Origin: Hypsibius dujardini
Lineage: Eukaryota > Tardigrada > Eutardigrada > Parachela > Hypsibiidae
Assembly (NCBI GenBank): GCA_001579985.1
Contig: LRSR01009992.1
Coordinates: 1 to 24,708, forward strand
DNA: 24,708 bases
Direction: 5' to 3'
Each line of letters opens with the position of its first letter. Within the stretch, counting starts at the first letter, position 1. Of the stretch, positions 10,306-18,300 are shown piece by piece. A model generated the notes under the pieces. The model saw only the letters and a program-made list of their open reading frames with translations, searched no databases and had not been told where the DNA came from. A program made the position numbers and the translations under genes.

Positions 10306-10709
10306 TTTTTTCTCTGTCTCTGTCTCTGTCTCTGTCTCTGTCTCTGTCTCTGTCTCTGTCTCTGTCTCTGTTTTTGTCTCTGTCTCTGTCTCTGTCTCTG
10401 TCTCTGTCTCTTTGTCTCTCTGTCTCTGTTTCTCTTTCTGTCTCTCTGTCTGTCTGTTTGTCTCTCTGTTTGTCTCTTTCTCTGTTTCTGTCTCTGTCTC
10501 TCTCTGTGTTTGTTAAGTCTTTCTGTCTGACTATCTATTCCATTATTAACTCACTCCATAACTCCCCTACGCGTTATACCATGCCTATTAATATTTAGGT
10601 TTATGGCATGATAGTGGACGAGAAAGTCCCAGAGAAGCCTTATCAAACTATTTGGCGCAGCAGCACAAGAACAGCTCTTTCCAACCTGAAAACTACGAGA
10701 ACGTTTTGA
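8632..10709 (+). CDS. five exons of an unidentified host gene with one TM helix; 5' part frame-disrupted
   Basis: Exons: about 8632-8874, 9062-9160, 9397-9590, 9901-10161 and 10599-10709. All have GT donors and AG acceptors, and the last three join in phase 0, ending at TGA 10707-10709. The exon at 9901 has one strong membrane helix (YFLLASAAIPVSILIPLLIW) followed by a basic, amphipathic segment, suggesting a single-pass membrane protein. I do not recognise the family. The upstream exons need several small frame corrections: around the C11 run at 8698-8708, near 8830-8842, in CCCC near 9090, and an 8-bp insertion at 9481-9488. Either this copy is decaying or the assembly has indel errors. The first exon and start codon were not found. 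Confidence 0.55.
9062..9160 (+). CDS. second visible exon
   Basis: A 99-bp exon with its acceptor after TTTAAATTAG and donor CAG/GTATGG. In phase 0 the 3' part reads HKIFISTTGMEVFKVKKIS, which looks real. The 5' part reads better in the phase left by the upstream exon (DQAAEPEVYTP), so a missing C in the CCCC near 9090 is suspected. Confidence 0.5.
9397..9590 (+). CDS. third visible exon, interrupted by an 8-bp GATT insertion
   Basis: Read in phase 0 from the acceptor (ATTAG/GTTCCG), it gives VPGWKSHPRF then ARVTLWYGQGLD and a TGA. Leaving out the eight bases at 9481-9488 (GATTGATT) lets the frame continue as GLEPGARLQAERLRNPELAE to the donor ACG/GTAGGC. The exon is 194 bp; without the insertion it is 186 bp, exactly 62 codons, and both neighbours join in phase 0. 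Confidence 0.6.
9481..9488. repeat. 8-bp GATT-unit insertion in an exon
   Basis: Two GATT units sit inside the third visible exon and cause an immediate stop. The same tetranucleotide forms short arrays in nearby introns (8951-8962, 9218-9275, 9697-9726). Confidence 0.55.
9746..9851. repeat. (TGTC)n microsatellite
   Basis: A long, nearly pure TGTC array of about 26 units with a few TGAC and TGTT variants, inside an intron of the plus-strand host gene. Confidence 0.95.
9901..10161 (+). CDS. fourth visible exon, membrane-helix exon
   Basis: A 261-bp exon (87 codons) from the acceptor CCCTGTAG/GAC to the donor CTG/GTACGTGAG, phase 0 at both ends. It encodes a short Pro-rich lead (GASPLPVAPWSLHGQF), one hydrophobic helix of about 20 residues ending LIPLLIW, then a basic amphipathic stretch (ARPDAPRQRKYWQARI). 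An 11-bp direct duplication (GGTCGCTCCAT, 9921-9931 and 9932-9942) lies in the lead; with it included, the frame reaches the membrane helix. Confidence 0.65.
10256..10520. repeat. TGTC array passing into a TCTCTG hexanucleotide array
   Basis: TGTC units (10262-10305) followed by TCTCTG hexamers with interruptions to about 10520, in the last intron of the host gene. The long Ser/Leu open frame over it is a repeat translation. Confidence 0.95.
10599..10709 (+). CDS. terminal exon of the plus-strand host gene
   Basis: The acceptor ATATTTAG/GTTTATGG opens 36 codons in phase 0 (VYGMIVDEKVPEKPYQTIWR, then a Ser/Thr-rich end) to TGA at 10707-10709. A second frame over the same DNA is open to 10895 and holds a hydrophobic stretch, but it does not match the splice phase. 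No AATAAA was found close downstream. Confidence 0.5.
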   Translation, partial: VYGMIVDEKVPEKPYQTIWRSSTRTALSNLKTTRTF

Positions 10710-11374
10710 CCCGGGTGTCCAAGCCTGGAAAAACACTGCGCAGGATGCTCGTCCAGCAAAAACTTTTCCGCCCGTCTTCACTGTTGTTTGTTGTGATGTT
10801 TGTTTTATTGCGATGTTTCTGTATCCACCAATCACCGTTCCTTAGTTTCATCACACTTGTCTGTTTTTGTTTTTATGTAGATTTATATCAGTTGTAGTTT
10901 CCTTTTCCCTCACCAATCAACAATCTCTGTATGGAAATGGCGGTACGTACGCAGGACATTAATGAACCCGCGCCAATCTTGACGAAAATTAGTGATTGAA
11001 TTTATATTTTAAATTTCGGTATTAACAGGGATGGCGTAGGGTAATTCTGGATTACGAATTTGTCAGTTTAAGGATCTGTGCAAAGGTGAGGAAACTTGTT
11101 CCAATCCGATGTCTGTTCCAGTCTGAGTCTGGCCTGTGAGGAAACGTGTTCCAATACCAGGTCAGGTCTCCACCAGATGAATTATAATAGATTAATCCAA
11201 CATACTTTTCACGGTGAGGAAACGTGTTCCAAGCCAACACAATAATCAATCAACAGGTCAGACTATAGGTCAGGGTTCAGGTACTTGTTCCGGCGCTGTC
11301 TTCAAAAACAACGAGGAATTAAGGGTAAGCTGGGAAGGAAACGTGTTCCAACCCAGAAATAGGGATTTTATTCT
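10710..11374. other. presumed 5' flank of the transposon, with 14-mer repeats
   Basis: No gene is seen. A strong donor-like ATGGCG/GTACGTACG at about 10937 and a possible small exon at about 11030-11084 (acceptor TTAACAG, donor AAAG/GTGAGG) could be 5' exons of an element gene, but their translation is not informative. Four copies of GGAAACGTGTTCCA (one with a change) lie here. Confidence 0.4.
11090..11350. repeat. cluster of near-palindromic 14-mers (GGAAACGTGTTCCA)
   Basis: Copies at 11090-11103 (CTTG variant), 11140-11153, 11218-11231 and 11337-11350, all in the same orientation, with a fifth copy at 12981-12994. GGAAACGTGTTCC is nearly its own reverse complement, which fits a site bound by a dimeric or repeated DNA-binding protein. 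Flanks are also shared (GTGAG before copies 1-3, AA after most). Short GGTCAG words recur between 11160 and 11275. Confidence 0.85.
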
Positions 11375-11941
11375 TTATTCCGATCGATTTCTTTCGAAAG
11401 TAATTGAGTTCATTCGTCTATTCCAAAATTTTGTTCCAGAGGGACGCTGATCAACTGTTCTCGCTGACATTGTGATTTTTCTAGTTTTTTTTTTTCTAGT
11501 CTCTTTTTCCTGCATATTACGGGATGGCATAACTGTGATTTGTCGATATGGTGGTGTCCAGAGTTTATAAATTGTTTGTCTGTGTCGCGCAGTAAGAATT
11601 TTGCGTATATGGTCTTTGTGTTTTTTATCCGCCTTGCTTAAAGACGTGAATTGTTTGATTGTATGGTTAAACCTTCTGGTCAAATGTAGTACGTGACAAG
11701 CGTTGGCATGTTTACATTTTATGTTATAACTGCTGCAAAAAATGCTGCATGTTTGACTCCTTTGTTGTCTTGTTGTTTTGTGGCTACTTTTTTCCCTGCC
11801 TGTTCTTGTAAAGTATTTCCAGATTGCAGCCCCATTTACGTTGCGTATCTTTTTGTGGAGTCGGTTTACCACCCGTCGGTTTGTGAAACCTGGTGTCACT
11901 TCTCTAACTGCCAGTTGTTTTGCTTTTCGTCTGACTGCCAT
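11375..11941 (-). CDS. 188-codon basic ORF, unknown function, divergent to the element genes
   Basis: An ATG-started ORF of 188 codons on the minus strand, ending at TAA 11377-11375. The reading strand is A-rich, in which stop codons would normally be frequent, so such a length is unlikely by chance. The product is very basic (Lys/Arg throughout), with a Cys/His cluster in the middle (CSIFCSSYNIKCKHANACH), a helical segment (TIKQFTSLSKADKKHKDHIR) and a Lys/Arg-rich stretch near the end (ETRKKKTRK). This suggests a nucleic-acid-binding protein. I do not recognise the family. It lies head to head with the SGNH-like gene, so it could belong to the transposon or be a remnant of another element. 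Confidence 0.45.
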   Translation of the reverse strand: MAVRRKAKQLAVREVTPGFTNRRVVNRLHKKIRNVNGAAIWKYFTRTGREKSSHKTTRQQRSQTCSIFCSSYNIKCKHANACHVLHLTRRFNHTIKQFTSLSKADKKHKDHIRKILTARHRQTIYKLWTPPYRQITVMPSRNMQEKETRKKKTRKITMSARTVDQRPSGTKFWNRRMNSITFERNRSE

Positions 11942-12132
11942 CCCGCAATATTAGCCCTAGAATACCTAGAGCATTAAACTTTGCTAGACCTCTTGTAACT
12001 ACTACAATTTTCGGCTCTTTCCTTTCTCTTTTTACGTTTTCTCGCTCTGCGCCACCTTTCCTTTTGTTCTGTTTCTATGCTTTGTAGCTCAAATTTGTAC
12101 CGACTACATCTTAAACTTTTTTACTACCTTAG

Positions 12133-12925
12133 ATCCGGGGAACGCTCCACAGTTCTGAGAAGACACTCGGCGATGAGAAGGACGCGAGGGCCAAGCCGGG
12201 CGTTGCTGTGGTTCACGGATGGACGAATGCGCCAGTCCATTGTTTTGGAACGAGCATGATGCGTTCTTGCGTTCGGCGAATGAACTGCCTTAAGGGTGTT
12301 GATGTCCACGTCAACAGCTTTGGCGGGGCGAGGTTGATGACGGTGTTTTCTCAATTGAGGCAAGCCGTGAGCGGTGGTGGATGGCGCAAGCCGGGAGCAG
12401 GGCGCAAGCTCATTGTTTTGGAGGGTGGAACAAACGACATTCACAGTCGGGCGCTCAAGTGGCAGACTGGTGAATTCAACCTGGCGCTGGTTCACTTAGA
12501 CATCCAGTCACTCGTCAATACAATCAAAACAGGCGTGGCTGAGTTTCGGGGAGTGTCCCAGAAGTTTTTGCTTGTCGGTGTGATGGACCGGTTCGACAGC
12601 AGATGCTGCTGCAAATCCTTCCGTTTCGGACGCTGAGTTTCAGTTCTTGCGCCGTGTTGGAATCCGCTTTTTCAACGAGAAGATCAACCAGTGGGTCAAG
12701 AGTGGAGATTCTGCAGTGGCTGGTGTTCACTTTGTGAACATCTGGGAGCTCGGTGGTTTCGTCGAGGCGGATCTTTTTGGTCGCGGTGGTAACGGAATTC
12801 ACTGCCGTTATTTGCCTACCAGCGAGCAGCGCGAGCAGCCGCGAGCCACTTATGATCCGCGGATGAAGTACCAGAACGTCATCCGGGAAGAGGCGCAGCG
12901 GATGGTGGACAAGAAGGGTCTCTAA
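12133..12925 (+). CDS. SGNH/GDSL-hydrolase-like protein of the transposon
   Basis: The exon starts after a polypyrimidine tract and acceptor (ACTACCTTAG). It encodes a divergent SGNH-hydrolase fold: block I as FGTSMM (the usual GDS has become GTS, Ser kept), block II-like VNSFGGARL, block III as LEGGTNDIHS, and a block V-like NGIHCRY with the His kept but the usual Asp replaced by Asn. The frame changes between 12580 and 12645. A single-base shift near 12600 would preserve a good sequence (MDRFDS then DAAANPSVSDAEFQFLRRVG). Alternatively a 64-bp phase-0 intron (12580-12643, GTGATG to TTTCAG) would do it, matching the 54-78 bp introns of the neighbouring Rep gene. The stop is at 12923-12925. 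No upstream exon was identified. Esterase-like SGNH domains occur in some other transposons; whether this one is active is uncertain. Confidence 0.6.
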
Positions 12926-12980
12926 CTTAATCTACGATCTGAGTCAGGGTTTCATCCAACTTTTTTGGAATAGCCGAGGA

Positions 12981-12994
12981 GGAAACGTGTTCCA
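12981..12994. repeat. fifth copy of the GGAAACGTGTTCCA 14-mer
   Basis: An exact copy of the 14-mer seen at 11140, 11218 and 11337, in the gap after the SGNH-like gene. Confidence 0.85.
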
Positions 12995-14148
12995 AACCGG
13001 TTATTACATCCCATTTAATTTGTCACTTAAGAGATATTTGATTGCATTGCCGACTGAGCGGGAGGCGAGTGACGTTGATAGAAGGGGTGTTGTGGAGAAT
13101 AAGGTCCATAGGACAACACAACAGTATAAAAATTGTAAAAAATTTAAAAATTTAGAAGTCAAACAGAGGTTAAGTCGGGGAAAGGATAAGAGAAATAAGT
13201 AAGGGTGCAGAAAAGCGATCGGAGAGAATAGTGTTAATTGCAGCGACAGATAGTTGAATAAGGAAGGTGTAATGGGAAGACGTTTGGCTGCCCATCAATA
13301 CAGCGATAAACTCTAAAGCAAGGGGTGACGTTGATTCAGCCGGCGTTTCATTAGAGAAAAATTTCACATGTTGAATATCCTTGTAGCTACAAACTAGAAG
13401 AGAAAGGGGCAACAAGTTTGCAGAGATTACGTTAGGGCAGATGGGAAGCGAGATTAGTTGTGGTTTAGGATAGAAACGGTCAGAGAGGATGTGAAACTTT
13501 TGATTCCAGCCTAATGCAGCGCTGTACTGCAGCGTGGAAGTGGTAAGAGCAGCGTTCGCTTCATGCTAAGGAGCATCATTCAAAACCGACGCCGCTCCCA
13601 CCAATTCTACGCTGCAATACGGTAAATTCTAATTCTGAGGGGGTGAAGTGGGTGGTGGCGGGTTTTCCTTAGGAAACACTTCACATAATTAGTATTCTAG
13701 CTAAAAGAATAGAGTAGTTAAGGACTGATAGTAGAAGTCTTGATTTTGAGGCTAATCCAACCTCGTCCGCAGCTACGTGCCGATCCGGAGTTATTACCCT
13801 TCGGAACCCCGTCTGGAACGTCAACGTCTTCGATCCCACGTCTTCAAAACTTTAAACGCTTGATTGATTATGTTAACAATACGTTTGCTGCAGTGGATGA
13901 ATAGTCACGGCTTTCTAATAGCTTGCAGTAGCACATTTTTTACCATGCAATTTTGAGAAAAACAGTTGACTAATTCATCGGCTGTGTTTAGGTTAACCCA
14001 ATAGAAGCTTTCCATTTGCAGTTTGCTTGTCCTACTGGTTGACTCTGTCCTGCTCCACTTTGAATTATGGCTTCAATATTCCGACAGTCTCCAGGCAAAT
14101 GTAATGTCAAAAATCCTTCCTTAACATCTGCTCCTCACGTTTGTCTAT
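12995..14148. other. noncoding spacer and likely 5' region of the RepHel gene
   Basis: No supported gene in 1.15 kb. A tRNA-like inverted repeat lies at 13524-13620. In the RepHel frame a TAA lies about 27 bases before ATG 14149, so the coding region most simply starts there unless an upstream exon exists. Confidence 0.5.
13524..13620 (+). repeat. tRNA-like inverted repeat
   Basis: A 31-base arm at 13524-13554 pairs with 13590-13620 at 25 of 31 positions; the loop has an inner hairpin (ATGCT/AGCAT). The top strand also resembles a degenerate tRNA: GTGGTAAGAGC like a D-arm (A box), ATTCAAAACC close to the B-box consensus GGTTCRANNCC, and CTCCCACCA like an acceptor end with CCA. The spacing is about tRNA-sized, but a proper cloverleaf does not form, so this is a relic, a SINE-like promoter or a structural hairpin. 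Confidence 0.4.
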
Positions 14149-15325
14149 ATGCAACCAAAAATTTATCACGCAGATAACGTGTCTCATGTCGTCGGCCAAA
14201 AAATGACCACCCGAGTCTCAGCACCCCTAGAAGTTATTTTGCATGAACTTGGCCAGCTGATGGACCACGACTGCTTACCGGATGGCAATTGTCTTTTCCG
14301 GGCACTATCCATGTTGCTGTACGGAACTGAAAACCGTTGGGACGAGGTCAAGGTTCGAATACTTTTCTACGCCGAAACCAAACCCGACTGGCTGATGCAA
14401 TTCTTTGACGACAATATCTCCGCCGACAACGACGCAGACGATCGTACCTTCGTTAAGTTTCTCCGGGACCTCGGCACCGCCAATGCATGGGGTGGCGAGC
14501 ACTGCATCGGTATTGCATGCCGGCTTTTCCAGATTAATTTCTGGACCTTCTCCCACGCTCACTGGGAAACTTTTACTCGTGGAGACCCCGTTAATGATCA
14601 CCAGAAGTCAACGTCAACTTGGGTGGATAACGCCCTGGTTGGAGCGGATGTTGCCGGTCAACCGTACGCGCTCCTCATTTACAAGAACGCTTGCCACTAT
14701 CACGCTGCTGTTCGCGATCCCCTGATTCCCGCATCACCCATTGCCAGTACTTCAAAGTCATCAGCAGCCCCGCAACCTGTCGCACTCGTTGAATCGATTG
14801 ATATTGCCAGATGCGAGTTTACCCCTGCACCTTTGTGCCATGCACCGCTTTTAAAATTGCCGCTATTTGTAGATTTTCCGTCGGATGATTTATTTGGTAA
14901 ATCGGTAATTTCTAAATCAGTTGCGCTTCCACGGCTCCCGGCTGGAATCTCTAGACTTAATAAACTGAGTACTCACTGCCTCTCTTTACCTCCCATCTCC
15001 ACCACCGCTGTGACTGAAGTTCCCCAGTTCACCGCATTTTCAGCTCCTAATGTTCTTTCAACCCCCAAATTAAAATCCATGCCGTTTCCTTGGACTGCTG
15101 TTCAGAAGCAGATTCTTCTCGACTGCTATCGGGAAGCAGGAAGAGTATGCAAAAGCGAGGCATTGAAGGTGAAATTGCTCGAGATGTTCCAAGTTCATTA
15201 CCCGGACTTCCAGCAGGCGCCGGGCACTTTGCTTAAACGTTATTTTGACTTCTCCAAGAAACAGGAAAGAATATCGAGTTCCTGCCCGGCGGCTTTGACT
15301 TCGATCTTAGCAAACGCTGACGACG
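14149..15325 (+). CDS. RepHel exon 1: N-terminal OTU protease and first SANT-like module
   Basis: The OTU catalytic core is complete: D45 and C48 in LPDGNCLFRAL, the conserved WGGEHCIGIACRLFQI at about 114, and H183 in ACHYHAAV. OTU proteases cleave ubiquitin chains in cells and are also used by viruses and transposons. A Ser/Pro-rich linker (about 190-305) follows, then a three-helix SANT/Myb-like module (FPWTAVQKQILLDCYREAG ... VHYPDF ... LLKRYFDF) at about 311-375. The start ATG follows an in-frame stop. The donor is ACG/GTATAG, phase 1. Confidence 0.88.
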
Positions 15326-18300
15326 GTATAGTTTGCTTATATTGAGATTGCTTTTTTGTTTGTAATTTTGTTTATATCCTACTGAATTGTTGTAGTCCAT
15401 CATCTCCAACGGAAAAAAAGTGTGGCAAAATTTGCCTGGACGAACAAGTCAAAGCAGTGCCTCAGCAGTCTGGTGACAGAAGTGACAGCTACAGTTTCAC
15501 GGAAAGGCGAAGTGTGGCCTGAAGTCCTGAGGCGTTTTCGGTCATTTCATCCGGAGTGTGCCCTGGCCGACAACTCCATCCGGACTCGTTATTATGACAT
15601 CAAAAAGGGTGCTCAGCTTCCTGTCGGCAACACGCCAGTTCTCTTATGGCAACCTGATGTCAACACCTTCCTCGTCGACTGCGCACAAAAAGCCGACGCA
15701 GAGGACAGGCTGAATCGTACTTTGTTCATGAGTAGGGGGAAGGCCGGAGGCCAAGGGAGTTACCTCAAACTGGTGGCCCGTTATTTCAAAACAAAGTATC
15801 CAGATTTCACTGCCAACCAGGTAGGTCCCAGTTTCCACATTTTTTTGCTAACTTTGGTGTCAAAGGGATTACTGACTGCAGATAGTGAACCAGCTCCACA
15901 ACCTTAAATTTGTCCGGCTTCCAATCCCTTCAACCCCAGCTTCTAACAGGAGGCTGGAGAACATCATGAAGTATTGGCAGTATGGGCACGATATCTCCAC
16001 ACGTCCCCTCTTCGAGGCCGTTTGCTTCAACTGCTCTCGAATGATTCGCAAGAAGGAGCGCCGCCGAGTTGCCACGTTTCAGCCGGATCAACCGCTAGAG
16101 GATGAGGAAACCTTGGAGTCAACGGTGCCGATTGAGCAGCATTACGATGCGGCATACCTGGCTGATGTCAATTACGTAGCGGTGCAAGGTGGCGATGGGC
16201 TACCTGCAATTTTCTACATCTGTGAGCGTTGCCGGAAGGTTCCCGACCTTCCAAGTGTTGACACTCCGCTCAAGTTATTCGACATCACCAAATTTGATCG
16301 AGCGAAATTACTTCCGGAACCAGATGTAAGATTAAGTTTGTTTCCCGGCTTTATTGGAGTTGTCACGGGTTGTTTTTAGGCTTTGCGCTGCCTTAACGGG
16401 TACGTCAAAGGTCAGATTCAACCGTGCGGACTCTTTTCGGTACGGATCAAGAAGGCGTTAGGCAGAACTTTTGAGCACCGACGCGGGGAAGTCAACATCC
16501 TCCCGAAGCTGGCCTCACATTACATGGACATGTTTGCCATCATGTTCGAAAAAAAGCCAGCTGCGATTCCGGAGGACGTGCAGGAGGGGGATGAACCGAG
16601 AATGACGCAAACCGCGGTGAATCAGCTCACAATCAAGAACGCATTGCGTTTCCTTCGCGAGTATAACCACCTGTTCAAGAGTTTGTATGCGCAGTGCGAG
16701 ACTCTCTACCGATTCGTTCCAAATGCAGGAGTTCAGTCGGTCAAGGTGCGTGCCTTGTCCAATCATTTCCGTTTGATTCGGAAGTTATCCGTTTGCTGTT
16801 ATCGTAGACTATTGGTGGATTTATACCTCGCCCAGCTGATCCCAAGAAGACTGCCGCTGATGTGGTCGGGGAGGCTGAAGAGATGGTGCTGCTTGCGCCC
16901 CACGGAGAAATCGCTGCAGCAGACCACCCGATGGATGAAGTGAACTACGGCATCGTGCATCCGAAGAACAGCGGCGTGCCAGATATGGTGCGAGTTGCCT
17001 ACGGGTCAGAGTACTTGGAGGAAAAGGTCTGGGCGCACATCTTCTGGCAGGGTACTGGTGGATTTTATCAGAAAACTGCTGCTGCAGCTGGCTGGAGTCG
17101 GCGCGATTACGTCAAATATCGACTGTTGATGGTAATATTTAGCCTGTTTTTTTACGCTGATTTGAGGCTTGACGTCGTTGAGTGTTTCAGCTTTATCCTG
17201 CTTTCCGTGATGAGCCTGCGTGGATATTCTATCAGACCGATCAGATGATCAAGGAACAAATCCTCAACTATAACATGAACACCGTCAAGGTTGTCGATCT
17301 GATCAATCCCTTGTCCAAAGAAGACATCGAAAGACAGGAAAAGGATCCCTACAAACGCTTTGGGACGAACATGCCCGCCAACCTGCCCAACAGCAAGCCA
17401 TTCATGTCCTCCAAATGTCTCGACCTCAAAGCTCTGGCCAAGCATTTAGGAGAACCTGCCCGTTTCATCACCCTCACACAGAACGACGACTGGTTGGAGT
17501 TGCTTGCTTGTACGCAACCGCATGAGATGCCCGGTGAACGACCCCAGGCACGTAAACACGACCGTGCTTGGCGGAAGCGTTGGAGAACCATTCCCACGTC
17601 CAGGTTCAATCCCAATTGCACGAAAGAAGATCCGAAATTGAAAGAGAAGATCAACGAACTAAGTAAGCGCTTAAACAAGTCTTTCAGGCTCAATGATTTT
17701 CTGACTGTTTTGCTCAATTTGCTACAGAGAAAATACACGGTGTGCACTTTCCGGTGGAGATGGTCGAGGCCTTTTGCCAGCGTTTTGAGGGTTTCATGGA
17801 CCGCTTCATTCGGACCGAGAACAACATCTTCGGACGGGTGAAGGACTGGTGGTACCGAATGGAATACCAGAAACGTGGCGGAATTCACATCCATATGGTC
17901 ATATGGTGGGATGATGAGACGGCGCCAATTGAGCAGAAGATCTCGGCCGAGATGCCGCGTTTCAAAGACCCTAACGATTCAACGAAGCCCCACCCGATGA
18001 ATGATTTATGGCGAGAAGCGGTGCTGCAGACTCAGATTCACCACTGTTTTGACAGTCGCTGCCTCCGTGGGCCTGGCGGAACCCGTCTTAAGAACTGCAA
18101 ATACGGCTTCCCTTTTGCCTTGTGTTCCGAGGAGCGGCTAGATAAGACGGGCATCCGGTACGAATATCTACGGTCTGACATTGAAGACGTCTCCGTTTCC
18201 CCCTACGTCCTGGAGCTTTTGCTCTACTGGCAAGGTCACGTCAACGTTCAGCGCGTCACCAAACACGGCTGGGAGATGTACTTGGCGAAATACATCGCGA

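Noticed and set aside
10230-10598. 122-codon Ser/Leu-rich open frame
   Set aside because: It lies entirely over the TGTC and TCTCTG arrays inside an intron.
10652-10897. 81-codon frame with a hydrophobic stretch, as an alternative terminal exon
   Set aside because: It does not match the phase 0 left by the exon ending at 10161; the 36-codon frame does. Kept only as a lesser alternative.
10931-10942. ATGGAAATGGCG before a strong donor as the first CENP-X exon
   Set aside because: Only four codons and no matching next exon; nothing links it to CENP-X apart from a possible start.
12987-13202. 71-codon Lys-rich frame
   Set aside because: Low-complexity, follows the 14-mer, has no domain and no splice context.
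17349-17894. 181-codon frame on the minus strand
   Set aside because: It is antisense to RepHel exons 6-7, crosses a supported intron and shows no domain.
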